Part shown: one piece after another, positions 40,712 to 50,869 of the stretch | Position numbering within the stretch: position 1 is the first letter of the stretch | Layout: every line of letters begins with the position of its first letter | From: Pantoea trifolii | Lineage (GTDB): Bacteria > Pseudomonadota > Gammaproteobacteria > Enterobacterales > Enterobacteriaceae | Reading direction: 5' to 3' | DNA: 64,000 bases | NCBI RefSeq assembly: GCF_024506435.1 | Contig: NZ_JANIET010000001.1 | Coordinates: 4,030,001 to 4,094,000, forward strand | Notes under the pieces: generated by a model | Database searches by the model: none | What the model saw: the letters and a program-made list of their open reading frames with translations, nothing else | Told to the model about the DNA's origin: nothing | Translations under genes and position numbers: made by a program

Positions 40712-41523
40712 ATTCCGTCGCCGTACTCAAAGCCCGCGCCGTTGAAGTGCTGATCCATATCCATCGACGGTTTATCGCTGGTCGGTTTACCGACAATGCG
40801 CGCAGGCACGCCGGCCGCCGTGGTATGCGGCGGTACGGGCTGCAGGACGACGGAACCGGCACCGATTTTCGCACCGCGCCCCACTTCAATGTTGCCCAGA
40901 ATCTTGGCACCCGCGCCAATCATTACACCTTCACGGATTTTCGGATGGCGATCGCCGCTGGTTTTACCGGTACCGCCGAGCGTCACCGATTGCAGTATTG
41001 AAACGTCATTTTCGATGATGGCTGTTTCGCCGATAACAATGCCGGTGGCGTGGTCAAGCATGATGCCGCGACCAATGCGCGCCGCCGGGTGAATATCCAC
41101 GGCAAACGAGACGGAAATTTCGTTCTGCAGATAAACCGCCAGTGCGCGGCGACCTTCTCTCCATAACCAGTTGCCAATGCGATAGGCCTGTAAGGCGTGG
41201 AAACCTTTGAGATAGAGCAGCGGTGTAGAGTATTTATCAACAGCGGGATCGCGCTGACGCACAGCCTGAATATCGTAGGCCGCGGAGACAATCATCTCTG
41301 GGTCTTCACGATAGGCTTCTTCCACGATTTCGCGAATAGCAATAGCGGGCATGATCGGGTTTGCCAGCTTGTTGGCGAGCATATAGCTGAGCGCGCTACC
41401 GAGGTTTTCGTGTTTAAGCAATGTCGCATGGTAAAAGCTGGCCAGCATAGGTTCACAGTCGGCCAGTGCTCTGGCTTCGGCTTTGATATGGTTCCAGACC
41501 AGTTCTAACTCTTCAGACGACAT
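40708..41523 (-). CDS. cysE: Serine O-acetyltransferase
   Basis: 271 residues (E. coli 273). First committed step of cysteine synthesis; binds O-acetylserine sulfhydrylase through its C-terminal Ile (here ...YGDGI, so the docking residue is kept). N-terminal helical domain, then a left-handed beta helix of hexapeptide repeats ([47 protein letters not shown]). Stop codon is TAG. Separated from gpsA by an intrinsic terminator. Confidence 0.97.
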   Translation of the reverse strand: MSSEELELVWNHIKAEARALADCEPMLASFYHATLLKHENLGSALSYMLANKLANPIMPAIAIREIVEEAYREDPEMIVSAAYDIQAVRQRDPAVDKYSTPLLYLKGFHALQAYRIGNWLWREGRRALAVYLQNEISVSFAVDIHPAARIGRGIMLDHATGIVIGETAIIENDVSILQSVTLGGTGKTSGDRHPKIREGVMIGAGAKILGNIEVGRGAKIGAGSVVLQPVPPHTTAAGVPARIVGKPTSDKPSMDMDQHFNGAGFEYGDGI

Positions 41524-41540
41524 TGCTGTTTGCTCCCGAT

Positions 41541-41564
41541 AAAAAAAGCGCCTGATGGGGCGCT
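41541..41564 (-). terminator. Intrinsic terminator between gpsA and cysE
   Basis: AGCGCC / GGCGCT stem (41547-41564), six-base loop, seven Ts in the leftward RNA. It lies 17 bp before the cysE start codon, so cysE must rely on read-through or a promoter overlapping the hairpin or within gpsA. Confidence 0.82.
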
Positions 41565-41592
41565 ACAGGTGGTGACGCTGGCGCATCCTGCT

Positions 41593-42612
41593 TCAGCTTT
41601 GGCTGTTTTCGTCCTTCCTTGCACGGCCAAGTAAGGTCAATGCTGCCTCTCGCGCTGATTTTCCGCAATAGAGCACCTGATAAATCTGCTCAGTAATCGG
41701 CATTTCTACGCCGACACGCGCGGCCAATGCTTTGACTTCCTTAGTGTTTCTGTAGCCTTCTACAACTTGTCCGATAATGCGTTGCGCATCGTCTACGCTC
41801 TCGCCTTGCCCCAGCATCATGCCGAAACGACGGTTGCGCGACTGATTATCGGTACAGGTCAGCACCAAATCGCCTAAACCGGCCATGCCCATAAAGGTGG
41901 TGGCATCGGCACCCAGCGCTGCGCCGAGACGGCTCATTTCCGTCAGACCACGGGTGATTAAGGCAGTACGCGCGTTGGCACCAAAGCCTATGCCGTCAGA
42001 AATCCCCGCACCAATCGCAATCACGTTCTTCACCGCGCCGCCTAACTGCACGCCGATGAAATCCTGATTGTTATAGACGCGGAAACTTTTACCACAGTGC
42101 AGCTTCTGCTGCAGGTCGTCAGCGAACTCCGCATCAGTCGATGCCAGTGCGATGGCCGTAGGCATGCCAGCAGCCAGCTCTTTGGCAAAGGTGGGTCCGG
42201 AAATCACCGCTAGCGGAATGGCATCGCCAAGGATTTCACGCGCCACATCCTGCAGCAAACGGCCGGTCTCTTTTTCCAGTCCTTTAGTCGCCCAGACAAT
42301 CCGTGAATCGGCACGCAAATGCGGCTTAAGCTGCGTCAGCACGTCGCCAAATACATGGCTCGGCACCACGACCAGCAGATCGCGACTGGCGTTAACCACG
42401 GTAGCCAGATCGGCTTCAGGAACGAGATTATCAGGGAAAGGAACATCGGGCAGGAAAGCGGTATTGCAGCGGTCAGCTTGCAGCTGCGCCAAGCTTTGAG
42501 GATTGTGGCCCCAGAGCAGAACCGGATGGCCATTACGGGCCAGCGTGATGGCCAATGCGGTGCCGTACGAGCCGGCACCGATGACGCTAATTGAAGCATT
42601 GAGTGTAGTCAT
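41593..42612 (-). CDS. gpsA: Glycerol-3-phosphate dehydrogenase [NAD(P)+]
   Basis: 339 residues, equal to E. coli GpsA. Reduces dihydroxyacetone phosphate to sn-glycerol 3-phosphate for phospholipid synthesis. Rossmann motif [10 protein letters not shown] (12-21); the catalytic Lys lies in the [16 protein letters not shown] stretch near residue 195. Its ATG shares one base with the secB stop (TGATG on the minus strand), so translation is coupled. Followed by a terminator ahead of cysE. Confidence 0.97.
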   Translation of the reverse strand: MTTLNASISVIGAGSYGTALAITLARNGHPVLLWGHNPQSLAQLQADRCNTAFLPDVPFPDNLVPEADLATVVNASRDLLVVVPSHVFGDVLTQLKPHLRADSRIVWATKGLEKETGRLLQDVAREILGDAIPLAVISGPTFAKELAAGMPTAIALASTDAEFADDLQQKLHCGKSFRVYNNQDFIGVQLGGAVKNVIAIGAGISDGIGFGANARTALITRGLTEMSRLGAALGADATTFMGMAGLGDLVLTCTDNQSRNRRFGMMLGQGESVDDAQRIIGQVVEGYRNTKEVKALAARVGVEMPITEQIYQVLYCGKSAREAALTLLGRARKDENSQS

Positions 42613-43076
42613 CAGGCATCCTGATGTGGCGCTTCGCCTTCACCTTGCTGCTGCAGATAGTTCATAAACAGCGCATCAAAGTTAACTGGCGCCAGGTTGA
42701 GCTGCGGGAAAGTACCACGAGACACAAGGCTGGTTACGCATTCGCGTGCATACGGGAAAAGAATGTTCGGGCAGTAAGCACCGAGGCAATGTGCCATCTG
42801 CGTGCCTTCGATACCGCTAATGGTGAAAATACCCGCCTGCTGAACTTCGCACAGGAATGCGGTCTCTTCGCCAACGGTTGCGGTTACGGTAACACGCAGA
42901 ACGACTTCAAAAACGCCATCAGCCAGCTGAGAAGAGGCGGTGTCCAGGTCCAGCTTCACTTCCGGTTCCCACTCTTTCTGGAAAACCTGCGGTGCGTTTG
43001 GCGCTTCGTAAGAAACATCTTTGGTGTAAACACGTTGAATCTGGAACTGCATTTCGCTGTTGCTTTGCTCTGACAT
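42612..43076 (-). CDS. secB: SecB, protein-export chaperone
   Basis: 154 residues (E. coli 155). A cytoplasmic tetramer that keeps precursor proteins unfolded and hands them to SecA. Family stretches: [19 protein letters not shown] near residue 11, the SecA-contact acidic strand, and [10 protein letters not shown] and [15 protein letters not shown]. The acidic C-terminal tail is present ([10 protein letters not shown]). Middle gene of grxC-secB-gpsA. Confidence 0.97.
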   Translation of the reverse strand: MSEQSNSEMQFQIQRVYTKDVSYEAPNAPQVFQKEWEPEVKLDLDTASSQLADGVFEVVLRVTVTATVGEETAFLCEVQQAGIFTISGIEGTQMAHCLGAYCPNILFPYARECVTSLVSRGTFPQLNLAPVNFDALFMNYLQQQGEGEAPHQDA

Positions 43077-43116
43077 GTGTCTAAATCCTGTGAGTTAAAA
43101 TTGTCTGACCGAAAAG

Positions 43117-43371
43117 TTATGCCTGGAGTAAAGGATCAAGTCCCTGACGCCCATCCAGCGCGTAAAGATCGTCACAGCCGCCAATGTGCTGCGCATCAAT
43201 AAAAATTTGTGGCACCGTCGTGCGACCGCTGCGTTGAATCATCTCTTCACGTTTCGCCGCGTTCCCGTCAATGGGAATCTCCTGGTACGACACGCCTTTC
43301 TGATCCAACAACGCCTTTGCACGGTGGCAATAAGGACAAGTGACTTTGGTGTAGATCTCTACATTTGCCAT
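43117..43371 (-). CDS. grxC: Glutaredoxin 3
   Basis: 84 residues. Dithiol glutaredoxin with active site CPYC at 12-15 and the glutathione-site TVPQIFID with cis-proline, plus GGCDDL. It reduces protein disulfides and ribonucleotide reductase using glutathione. 40 bp upstream of secB and 18 bp downstream of yibN in one leftward group. Confidence 0.97.
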   Translation of the reverse strand: MANVEIYTKVTCPYCHRAKALLDQKGVSYQEIPIDGNAAKREEMIQRSGRTTVPQIFIDAQHIGGCDDLYALDGRQGLDPLLQA

Positions 43372-43389
43372 ACGGTTACCTCGAAGAAG

Positions 43390-43821
43390 TTATTTACCGC
43401 GCACCAGTGGCAGGTTTTCACCACTCCAGCCGCTCACGCCATCTTTCAGTACGGAGACTTTCTCGAAGCCCGCTGCGCTCAATTTCGCCGCAGATTCGCC
43501 CGCACTTTGACCGGTCGCGCAAACTACAATTATGTGCTGTGACTTGTGCTTTTCCAGCTCGCCAAAGCTCTCTTTTTTGATGTCTGCTGCCGCTACGTTG
43601 ATAGCCCCAGAAATGTGTCCTTTGCGGTAATCGTCACGTGAACGAACGTCTACCACCACCGCGTCCTCTTTGTTAATCAGGTGGGTTGCTTCACCACGGC
43701 TGATGGTTTTTACTTTAGAGAACATACCTTTAACGGTGGTCACAATCACGAGAACGAGTAAAGCAACCCATGCCAGACTGAGGATGGGGTGATTGCTTGC
43801 AAACTGCATAATTTCTTGCAT
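43390..43821 (-). CDS. yibN: YibN, membrane-anchored rhodanese-like protein
   Basis: 143 residues from ATG 43821 ([15 protein letters not shown]); the open frame above it is unmatched. One N-terminal membrane span (about 14-32), then a cytoplasmic rhodanese domain with [19 protein letters not shown]. The active-loop stretch [13 protein letters not shown] holds a cysteine, so sulfur transfer is possible. E. coli YibN has been linked to YidC and membrane insertion; I see nothing here that tests this. Confidence 0.93.
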   Translation of the reverse strand: MQEIMQFASNHPILSLAWVALLVLVIVTTVKGMFSKVKTISRGEATHLINKEDAVVVDVRSRDDYRKGHISGAINVAAADIKKESFGELEKHKSQHIIVVCATGQSAGESAAKLSAAGFEKVSVLKDGVSGWSGENLPLVRGK

Positions 43822-44070
43822 GAGGGGTAACGACTCCAAACCGGGCTGATAAGCTAAAACAAGGGTTCTGAGTATACCTGCGCCACTTCGCATGTACAGT
43901 CGCTAAGGGGACAGAGTTACGATTTGTGCGTCATTTTCCAAAAAAAGTGTTCTAATCCCAAAATTAAGACAAAGTTTATGCCGGTAAGCTCGGTACAGAC
44001 ATTTTTAGCAAAGTAAAACCCGGCCGGGCTAACTGGTAAGCGGCTGTTCATCGTGGAATAATTATCGACT

Positions 44071-45372
44071 ATGAAGGGAAAAGCGACCGTTACACACACA
44101 AGGACCCGTCACAACGGCACTGCGCTTCCGTTGTCATTCCGCTGGTCCGAAATCTCCCTGAGTCTGCTTCTGGCAGGCACATTATTACTTCCTGCTGCCG
44201 CTCGCAGTGCGGATGACAGTAAAACGCAGTTGAAGTCCATTCAGCAGGATATCGCCGAGAAAGAGAAAAGCGTTAAAGCACAGAAAGTGCAGCGCAGTAA
44301 GCTGTTGGATCAACTGCAGAGTCAGGAAAAAGTGATTGCGCAGGCCAGCCGTCAGCTGCGCGAAACGCGTAACAGCCTCAGCACGCTCGAAGGTGAAATC
44401 GCGCAGGTCACCTCCTCTATTTCGCGGCTGGAAAAGCAGCAAGCGCAGCAGGAAAAACTGCTGGCACAACAGCTTGATGCCGCCTTTCGTCAGGGACAGC
44501 ATAATGGTCTACAGTTGCTGCTTGGTGGCGAAGAAGCCCAGCGCAGTGAGCGTATTCTTGCCTATTTCGGCTATCTCAACGCCGCACGCCAGAAAAACAT
44601 CGACGATCTCAAGCAAACCCAACAGCAATTAGCGGAACAGCGCCAATCATTGCAGGGTAAACAGGATCAGCAAAAATCGTTGTTAGCTCAGCAGCAGACG
44701 CAGCAAAACAAGCTGGAAGCAGCTAGCGCGGCGCGTAAGAAAACGCTCACCGCACTGGAAAGCTCGCTGGAGAAAGATCAGGCTGACCTGGTTGAGATGC
44801 GTGAGAACGAAAGCCGATTGCAGAGCAAAATCGCCAAGGCTGAGCGTGAAGCGCGTGAACGTGCCGAACGGGAAGCGCGCGAGGCGGAAAAAGTGCGTCA
44901 ACGTCAGGCACAGGCGAAAGCCAAAGGATCAAACTATCAGCCAACGCAGAGTGAGCGCGAGCTGATGGCGCGTACCGGCGGATTAGGCAAGCCCGGCGGG
45001 CAAGCGGTTTGGCCGGTACGTGGACGCATTGAACATCGCTTCGGTGAATCGATGCAGGGCGAATTGCGCTGGAAAGGTCTGGTGGTTGATGCGCCAGAAG
45101 GCACTGAAGTGAAAGCCATCGCAGATGGACGCGTACTGATGGCCGACTGGCTACAAGGCTATGGTCTGGTTGTGGTTCTGGAACACGGTAAAGGTGATAT
45201 GAGCCTTTATGGCTACAACCAAAGCGCACTGGTGAGCGTGGGTGCTCAGGTGAAGGCAGGACAGCCTATCGCCCTTGTGGGCACCAGCGGCGGCCGCGGC
45301 ACGCCTTCGCTCTACTTTGAAATCCGACGCCAGGGACAGGCCGTCAATCCACTACCGTGGTTAGGAAGATAA
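44071..45372 (+). CDS. envC: EnvC, activator of the septal amidases AmiA and AmiB
   Basis: 433 residues (E. coli 419). A signal peptide-like segment (about 25-45) is preceded by a long basic N-region. A long coiled coil (about 50-260, QQQ/KAER rich) is recruited by FtsEX, followed by a C-terminal degenerate LytM domain (VWPVRGRIEHRFGE to NPLPWLGR) that activates amidases. ATG 44071 is chosen for lack of an alternative; its ribosome site is poor. In E. coli gpmI precedes envC; here it is absent. yibQ starts 3 bp downstream. Confidence 0.94.
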   Translation: MKGKATVTHTRTRHNGTALPLSFRWSEISLSLLLAGTLLLPAAARSADDSKTQLKSIQQDIAEKEKSVKAQKVQRSKLLDQLQSQEKVIAQASRQLRETRNSLSTLEGEIAQVTSSISRLEKQQAQQEKLLAQQLDAAFRQGQHNGLQLLLGGEEAQRSERILAYFGYLNAARQKNIDDLKQTQQQLAEQRQSLQGKQDQQKSLLAQQQTQQNKLEAASAARKKTLTALESSLEKDQADLVEMRENESRLQSKIAKAEREARERAEREAREAEKVRQRQAQAKAKGSNYQPTQSERELMARTGGLGKPGGQAVWPVRGRIEHRFGESMQGELRWKGLVVDAPEGTEVKAIADGRVLMADWLQGYGLVVVLEHGKGDMSLYGYNQSALVSVGAQVKAGQPIALVGTSGGRGTPSLYFEIRRQGQAVNPLPWLGR

Positions 45373-45375
45373 GTT

Positions 45376-46272
45376 TTGTTTCAACCCTCTAAGCTCTCGG
45401 CCGCCCTGTGCGGCCTGTTTCTATCACTTTCCGCCCATGCGGGAAAACTCTCCATCGTGATCGACGACTTCGGTTATCGGCCAAAAGAAGAGAATAAAGT
45501 GCTGCAGATGCCTACTGCGATTTCCATTGCGGTCCTGCCGAATGCGCCACATGCACGTGAGATGGCGACGAAAGCGCATCAGGGCGGTCGCGAAGTGCTG
45601 ATTCACCTGCCGATGGCACCGCTCAGCAAACAGCCGCTGGAGAAAGACACGCTAACGCCAGAGATGAGCAGCACGGAAATCGAGCGGATTATTCGTGAAG
45701 CCAGTGGCAAAGTGCCTTACGCCGTCGGCCTGAATAACCATATGGGCAGCAAAATGACATCCAGCCTGCCCGGCATGCAGAAAGTGATGCAGGTGCTCAA
45801 TCACTACAACTACTACTTTCTCGATAGCATGACGATTGGCAACAGTCAGTCGATCCCGGCCGCGCAAGGCACCAACGTTAAAGTACTGAAACGTCGCGTG
45901 TTCCTTGATGATAGCCAAGATGAAGCTTCAATTCGCATACAGTTTACCCGCGCGGTGAAACTGGCGCAGCGCGATGGTTATGCCATCGCCATTGGCCATC
46001 CGCATCCCACGACGGTGCGCGTCCTGCAGCAGATGCTGCCGACATTACCCGCCGATATCACGTTAGTGCGGCCAAGCCAGTTACTGAATGAGCCGCTGCA
46101 TCAGGGCACGACTCCGCCGCCATCCAAAACGCAGCCTCCACGCTTCCGCGCGCCAGGCGTATGTAAACCGAACAAACCGTTGGCGCCAGTGCCGCAGAGC
46201 CACGCCGTTGAGTTGATCAGTGAAAGCATTGTGCAAAGCCCATTGGTTCAGTCAATAAAGCAGCTCTTCTGA
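45376..46272 (+). CDS. yibQ: YibQ, divergent polysaccharide deacetylase family protein
   Basis: 298 residues (E. coli 319, the C terminus being shorter here). Signal peptide about 1-22 (LSAHA-GK), so periplasmic. NodB-related fold: VIDDFGYRP, EVLIHLPMAP, VGLNNHMGSKMTS, AIGHPHPTTVRVL. The start is TTG at 45376 with AGGAAG provided by the end of envC, so expression is coupled to envC. Substrate unknown. The last 70 residues are Pro-rich and poorly conserved. Confidence 0.9.
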   Translation: MFQPSKLSAALCGLFLSLSAHAGKLSIVIDDFGYRPKEENKVLQMPTAISIAVLPNAPHAREMATKAHQGGREVLIHLPMAPLSKQPLEKDTLTPEMSSTEIERIIREASGKVPYAVGLNNHMGSKMTSSLPGMQKVMQVLNHYNYYFLDSMTIGNSQSIPAAQGTNVKVLKRRVFLDDSQDEASIRIQFTRAVKLAQRDGYAIAIGHPHPTTVRVLQQMLPTLPADITLVRPSQLLNEPLHQGTTPPPSKTQPPRFRAPGVCKPNKPLAPVPQSHAVELISESIVQSPLVQSIKQLF

Positions 46273-46292
46273 GATCGGGAAAAGGAAATTCA

Positions 46293-47513
46293 ATGAGAAG
46301 AAAAATTCTGCTATTGGATACCGGCCGCGAATGGGGCGGCGGTACCAACAGTATGCTCGAGTTGCTTAAGCGCATTGATCGACAGAAATTTGATATTACC
46401 TGCTGCTTCTATAACAACTATTCTCGCGGCAACAGTGAAACCATTGAGTCAATTCTCAATTCGATTGGCATTCCGGTGGTTTTTATCGCCCAGCGTCGTC
46501 AGCCGAAATGGGCGAAAATCGCTAAAGAGCTGTTACGCACGCTATTCATTTTTAACCGTTCGCTGAAGAAGCAGATGATTGGTTGGGTTGATGAAAAATG
46601 GCGTGTGTTGCCAAACGCAAAACAGATTTCATCAATTTTGCATGCAGGGCAATATGACGCGCTGTATATGAATAATCAGCCCAGCACCAATGTTGAAGGC
46701 TATCGCGCTGTTCAGGGTATGCCGGTTGCGCTAATACAACACTGCCGCATTGAGCCGCAGATGAACTCTGCGCTGGTCGAGATGGTTAATGAACGTGTTG
46801 ATGCCGTTATCGCGGTTTCGCATGGCGTAAACCAGACGCTGCGCGAGAGCGGGGTTGATGCGCAGCGTTGCTTTACTGTTTCAAACGCCATCGATATCCA
46901 TCAGGCCTTACCGGATCACGAGAAAGTGCGCGAGCGCTTTGCTTATTCGCCTGATACTTTTATTTTTGGCTCGATCGGATCCCTTATTACACGTAAAGCG
47001 AATCATCATATTTTCCAGGCGCTAGGCCAATTTAAACGCATGCATCCTGAAGCTAAATGGAAAATGGTGGTGGTGGGTTCCGGGCCGGAACATGAAAATC
47101 TGGTTCAGCTGGCACTTAAAGAAAACATTGAAACGAATGTTGTTTTTACCGGTTTTCAAAACAACCCGCTGGATTACCTCGCAGCGTTTGATGCCTTTAT
47201 TCTCGCCTCGCGCAGTGAAGGCTTACCGCGCGTAGTGCTGGAAGCCATGCTGGTGAAAACGGCCGTTATTGGTTCGAATGTCGTGGGCACCTCAGAGTTA
47301 ATTAACCACAATGAGACTGGATTAATTTTTGAATATGGCGATGTTAAGCAATTAAGTGCTCATCTTACCGCCTTATGGCAAGATGCAAGCTTGCGCCAGC
47401 GACTGATTAGTACTGCGGAATTACGCGTGCGTGAATGCTACGCGATTGAACACTATGTCGCGGGGGTTGAAATGATATTGGATAAGAGTATTGAAAGGAA
47501 AACGAATGTTTGA
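46293..47513 (+). CDS. Glycosyltransferase, GT4/GT-B type, role unassigned
   Basis: 406 residues with no signal or membrane segment. Features of retaining GT4 enzymes: N-terminal glycine turn REWGGGTNSML (12-22), IAVSHGVNQTLR near residue 173, IFGSIGSL as second-domain start, VVVGSGPEHENL, VVFTGFQNNPLDYLAAFD, and the nucleotide-sugar site SRSEGLPRVVLEAM with the E-x7-E spacing. Base use is AT-richer than its neighbours. It starts 20 bp after yibQ with AAGGAA. E. coli has waaH (yibD) at this place. Sugar and acceptor unknown; an LPS or surface-glycan role is inferred from context. Confidence 0.85.
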   Translation: MRRKILLLDTGREWGGGTNSMLELLKRIDRQKFDITCCFYNNYSRGNSETIESILNSIGIPVVFIAQRRQPKWAKIAKELLRTLFIFNRSLKKQMIGWVDEKWRVLPNAKQISSILHAGQYDALYMNNQPSTNVEGYRAVQGMPVALIQHCRIEPQMNSALVEMVNERVDAVIAVSHGVNQTLRESGVDAQRCFTVSNAIDIHQALPDHEKVRERFAYSPDTFIFGSIGSLITRKANHHIFQALGQFKRMHPEAKWKMVVVGSGPEHENLVQLALKENIETNVVFTGFQNNPLDYLAAFDAFILASRSEGLPRVVLEAMLVKTAVIGSNVVGTSELINHNETGLIFEYGDVKQLSAHLTALWQDASLRQRLISTAELRVRECYAIEHYVAGVEMILDKSIERKTNV

Positions 47514-48417
47514 TTTTTTAAACAAAAATCGTCGGCATATTCGTGGGCGTCATAATATCCCCTATTCGCAAAGCAGTACGCAGGGCGATGTTCCGGTTAC
47601 CTCTGTTGTCATACCTTGTACCGGTGCTGACTATGTTGAAGAAGCGTTATTAAGCGCCGAGTTTGCCAGTCGGTTTGCGCCCGAAATGAAAGAGATTGTT
47701 ATCGTTAGCGATCAGCCTGTGCAGGTTTTTGGCAAACTTCCACACAATAGTCGTGTGGTAACGTTAGATGTTCCTCATCGCGAAGAGAGCTATCGTTACA
47801 AGCAAATCTACCGCAGCCGTTTAATTAAAATTCAGGCGCCTTTACAAGCAAAAGGTAACGGTATTTTAATGATTGATTCGGATCTGAATTTGCTTAAATC
47901 CCCCGATATTCGCATGCATGCAGGTCACCTTTATTCTAGTTTCCGTAACGGAAAAATGATCGCCAAGCTGGAGGGTGCAGAAAAACATGCCATTCCCGCC
48001 TATTACCGGCCGTCAATAAGACCTTATTTTGAAGACCACGTTAATGGCGCCTATTTGGCGGCAACCCGACAAACCTGGAAACGCATTTGTCCACTATGGT
48101 TAACGCTATTTCAGGACACCTGGGAATTAATGAACGATAGTCAACCGCCGACAGATCAGCTTCCTCTTGCCGCCTTATTGGATATGCTGGATCTACGCAC
48201 AGTTAATTTAGGTGAATGGGCGAATTGGCCTGTGTCAAAAAAGATTGGTGGCACCCCGGCGACAATCCCCGCAGAAGTCATTGGCGCGCACGGTGGTTTT
48301 CCATTGAGTGAATGGCAAAAGTATTTACATGATCCCACTCAGCCTCTCACTTTTAGAGGCCAGGATTATACGCGCAAAGTACGTTATCTGACGGATGCGG
48401 AAAAACAGCAGTCCTGA
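47506..48417 (+). CDS. Unrecognised protein with a possible GT-A nucleotide-sugar-binding fold
   Basis: 303 residues from ATG 47506 with AAGGA upstream, overlapping the preceding glycosyltransferase by 8 bp, so the two are co-translated. I do not recognise the family. The N-terminal beta strands (SVVIPCTGADYVEEALLSAE, EIVIVSDQP) and a DSD triad in GILMIDSDLNLL near residue 127 look like a GT-A glycosyltransferase metal site. A later NGAYLAATRQTW resembles an acceptor-side motif. No signal peptide or membrane span. AT-rich coding sequence like its partner. Confidence 0.8.
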   Translation: MFDFLNKNRRHIRGRHNIPYSQSSTQGDVPVTSVVIPCTGADYVEEALLSAEFASRFAPEMKEIVIVSDQPVQVFGKLPHNSRVVTLDVPHREESYRYKQIYRSRLIKIQAPLQAKGNGILMIDSDLNLLKSPDIRMHAGHLYSSFRNGKMIAKLEGAEKHAIPAYYRPSIRPYFEDHVNGAYLAATRQTWKRICPLWLTLFQDTWELMNDSQPPTDQLPLAALLDMLDLRTVNLGEWANWPVSKKIGGTPATIPAEVIGAHGGFPLSEWQKYLHDPTQPLTFRGQDYTRKVRYLTDAEKQQS

Positions 48418-48419
48418 AA

Positions 48420-48443
48420 TTCTCCGGCCATCAGGCCGGAGAA
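48420..48443. terminator. Bidirectional terminator between the glycosyltransferase pair and tdh
   Basis: A 10-bp perfect stem, TTCTCCGGCC / GGCCGGAGAA, with an ATCA loop. T-rich tails are short on both sides. Confidence 0.75.
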
Positions 48444-48447
48444 AGGT

Positions 48448-49476
48448 TTAATCCCAGCTCAACACCACTTTGCCGGATCGTCCCGAACGCATCTCATCAA
48501 AGCCCTGCTGGAACTCATCAATGTGATAGCGATGGGTGATGATCGGCGTGAGATCGAGGCCAGACTGAATCAGCGCCGCCATCTTGTACCAGGTTTCGAA
48601 CATCTCGCGGCCGTAGATGCCTTTGATGAACAGGCCTTTAAAGATTACCTGATTCCAGTCGATGGACATCTCGCCCGGCGGAATGCCGAGCAGCGCGATG
48701 CGGCCGCCGTGGTTCATCACTTCCAGCAAAGTGCGGAACGCCGCTGGCGCACCGGACATCTCCAGACCCACATCAAAGCCTTCGGTCATGCCGAGCTCAT
48801 TCATCACGTCACGCAGATTCTCCTGCGCCACGTTCACGGCGCGCGTTACACCCATTTTGCGCGCCAGTTCGAGGCGATAGTCGTTGATGTCGGTGATCAC
48901 CACATGGCGCGCACCGACGTGCTTACACACCGCCGCCGCCATAATGCCAATCGGCCCGGCGCCAGAGATCAGCACATCTTCACCCACCAAATCGAACGAC
49001 AGCGCGGTGTGCACCGCATTGCCGAAGGGATCGAAAATCGCCGCCAGTTCATCGGAAATGTTGTCAGGAATTTTGAAGGCGTTAAACGCCGGAATCACCA
49101 GATATTCAGCGAAACAGCCCTGACGATTGACGCCAACGCCTACCGTATTGCGGCACAGATGCGTGCGTCCGGCGCGGCAGTTGCGGCAATGGCCGCAGGT
49201 GATATGACCTTCACCGGAAACGCGATCGCCCACGGCAAAGCCCTTAACTTCCTGACCCATTCCTACCACTTCGCCCACATATTCATGGCCGGTGATCATC
49301 GGGACTGGAATGGTTTTGCGCGACCAGTCGTCCCAGTTATAGATGTGCACGTCGGTGCCGCAGATAGCAGTTTTACGAATCTTAATAAGCAGGTCGTTAT
49401 GGCCGGGTTCGGGAATCGGCGCGTCCTTAACCATCCAAATGCCTTCTTCGGCTTTTAATTTGGCGAGTGCTTTCAT
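48448..49476 (-). CDS. tdh: L-threonine 3-dehydrogenase
   Basis: 342 residues (E. coli 341). NAD-dependent zinc alcohol dehydrogenase family; oxidises threonine to 2-amino-3-ketobutyrate for Kbl. Catalytic zinc ligands Cys in CGTDVH (near 38) and His-Glu in GHEYVG; structural zinc cysteines in [15 protein letters not shown]; Rossmann [10 protein letters not shown] near 172. ATG overlaps the kbl stop by 4 bp. Convergent with the upstream glycosyltransferase pair. Confidence 0.98.
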   Translation of the reverse strand: MKALAKLKAEEGIWMVKDAPIPEPGHNDLLIKIRKTAICGTDVHIYNWDDWSRKTIPVPMITGHEYVGEVVGMGQEVKGFAVGDRVSGEGHITCGHCRNCRAGRTHLCRNTVGVGVNRQGCFAEYLVIPAFNAFKIPDNISDELAAIFDPFGNAVHTALSFDLVGEDVLISGAGPIGIMAAAVCKHVGARHVVITDINDYRLELARKMGVTRAVNVAQENLRDVMNELGMTEGFDVGLEMSGAPAAFRTLLEVMNHGGRIALLGIPPGEMSIDWNQVIFKGLFIKGIYGREMFETWYKMAALIQSGLDLTPIITHRYHIDEFQQGFDEMRSGRSGKVVLSWD

Positions 49477-50681
49477 TTACTTGCTCCTGAAATAACGCCC
49501 AGCTGTTGACCAATGCGGGTAAAGGCAGCCACGGCGTGCTCCAGCTGCGCCTGCGTATGTCCGGCAGAGATCTGCGTACGGATACGCGCCTGGCCTTGCG
49601 GTACCACCGGATAGAAGAAGCCGGTGACGTAGATGCCTTCCTGCTGCAACAGGTTGGCAAACTGCTGCGCCACTTTGGCATCGCCCAGCATTACCGGGAT
49701 GATGGCGTGATCGGCGCCGGCCAGCGTGAAACCTGCAGCAGTCATTTTCTCGCGGAAGAAGCGGGCGTTTTCCCACAGGCGCTGACGTAAACCGTCGCCT
49801 TCGCTTAGCAGCTCCAGCACGCGCAGCGAGGCGGCAACAATTGCCGGCGCCAGCGAGTTGGAGAACAGATACGGACGCGAGCGCTGACGCAGCCATTCAA
49901 CCACTTCTTTCTTCGCTGCCACGTAGCCGCCCGATGCACCACCCAGCGCTTTGCCCAGCGTGCCGGTCAGAATGTCGACGCGATCCATCACGTCACAATA
50001 TTCGTGCGTGCCGCGTCCGGCAGAACCGACAAAGCCCACCGCATGAGAATCATCGACCATCACCAGCGCATCGAACTCATCGGCTAGATCGCAAATGCCC
50101 TGCAGATTGGCGATCACGCCATCCATCGAGAACACGCCGTCGGTGGCAATCAGGATGTGACGCGCGCCTTTATCGCGTGCTTCCTGTAAACGCGCACGCA
50201 GCTCGCTCATGTCATTGTTGGCGTAACGATAGCGCTGCGCTTTGCACAGACGCACGCCATCAATGATCGAGGCGTGATTGAGGGCGTCGGAAATAATCGC
50301 GTCTTCAGCGCTGAGCAGCGTTTCAAACAGGCCACCGTTGGCATCAAAGCAGGACGAGAACAGAATCGCGTCTTCCATGCCGAGAAACTCAGCCAGCTTA
50401 TGTTCCAGCTGCTGGTGGATGTCCTGCGTGCCGCAGATAAAGCGCACCGAGGCCATGCCAAAACCGTGCGAATCCATGCCGTCTTTCGCCGCCTGGATCA
50501 ATGCCGGATGATTGGCTAAACCCAAATAGTTATTGGCGCAAAAGTTGATAACGGGCGGGCTGTTGGCAACGTTGATTTCTGCCTGCTGTGCCGATGTGAT
50601 GGTGCGTTCTCGTTTGAACAATCCGTCCTGACGTGTTGTCTCAAGTTGTTGACGAATTTGCGAATAAAACTGACTGGACAT
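49473..50681 (-). CDS. kbl: 2-amino-3-ketobutyrate CoA ligase (glycine C-acetyltransferase)
   Basis: 402 residues (E. coli 398). PLP enzyme splitting 2-amino-3-ketobutyrate with CoA to glycine and acetyl-CoA. PLP lysine in [14 protein letters not shown] near residue 244, DDSHAVGF near 210, [10 protein letters not shown] near 50. ATG 50681 has GAGGAG 8 bases upstream. First gene of kbl-tdh, divergent from hldD, as in E. coli; an Lrp-controlled promoter is expected from E. coli but is not identified here. Confidence 0.97.
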   Translation of the reverse strand: MSSQFYSQIRQQLETTRQDGLFKRERTITSAQQAEINVANSPPVINFCANNYLGLANHPALIQAAKDGMDSHGFGMASVRFICGTQDIHQQLEHKLAEFLGMEDAILFSSCFDANGGLFETLLSAEDAIISDALNHASIIDGVRLCKAQRYRYANNDMSELRARLQEARDKGARHILIATDGVFSMDGVIANLQGICDLADEFDALVMVDDSHAVGFVGSAGRGTHEYCDVMDRVDILTGTLGKALGGASGGYVAAKKEVVEWLRQRSRPYLFSNSLAPAIVAASLRVLELLSEGDGLRQRLWENARFFREKMTAAGFTLAGADHAIIPVMLGDAKVAQQFANLLQQEGIYVTGFFYPVVPQGQARIRTQISAGHTQAQLEHAVAAFTRIGQQLGVISGASK

Positions 50682-50869
50682 GATTCTGCTCCTCAGATAG
50701 CAAAATTTTGGCACATATTACTGATCGAAAAGCGAATAGACGATATTTCAGCCATCAATATCTCGGTTTTGCAGCATAGTTCACGCTGCGGACAGGATTT
50801 GTGCAGCGCTTACGGAGTCATCTGGCTGCCTGCGTCTGGCTGAAATGTTATGATGATAGGCATTCGTGG

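Noticed and set aside
43917..44099. 60-codon leftward frame overlapping the envC start
   Set aside because: No ribosome site or homology; lies in the yibN-envC gap and the envC leader.
48523..49458. 311-codon frame antisense to tdh
   Set aside because: Mirror of the real codon pattern of tdh; histidine- and arginine-rich with no domain. The same holds for long antisense frames over argH, argC, ppc, hldD (50898-51803), waaF (52052-52891) and priA.
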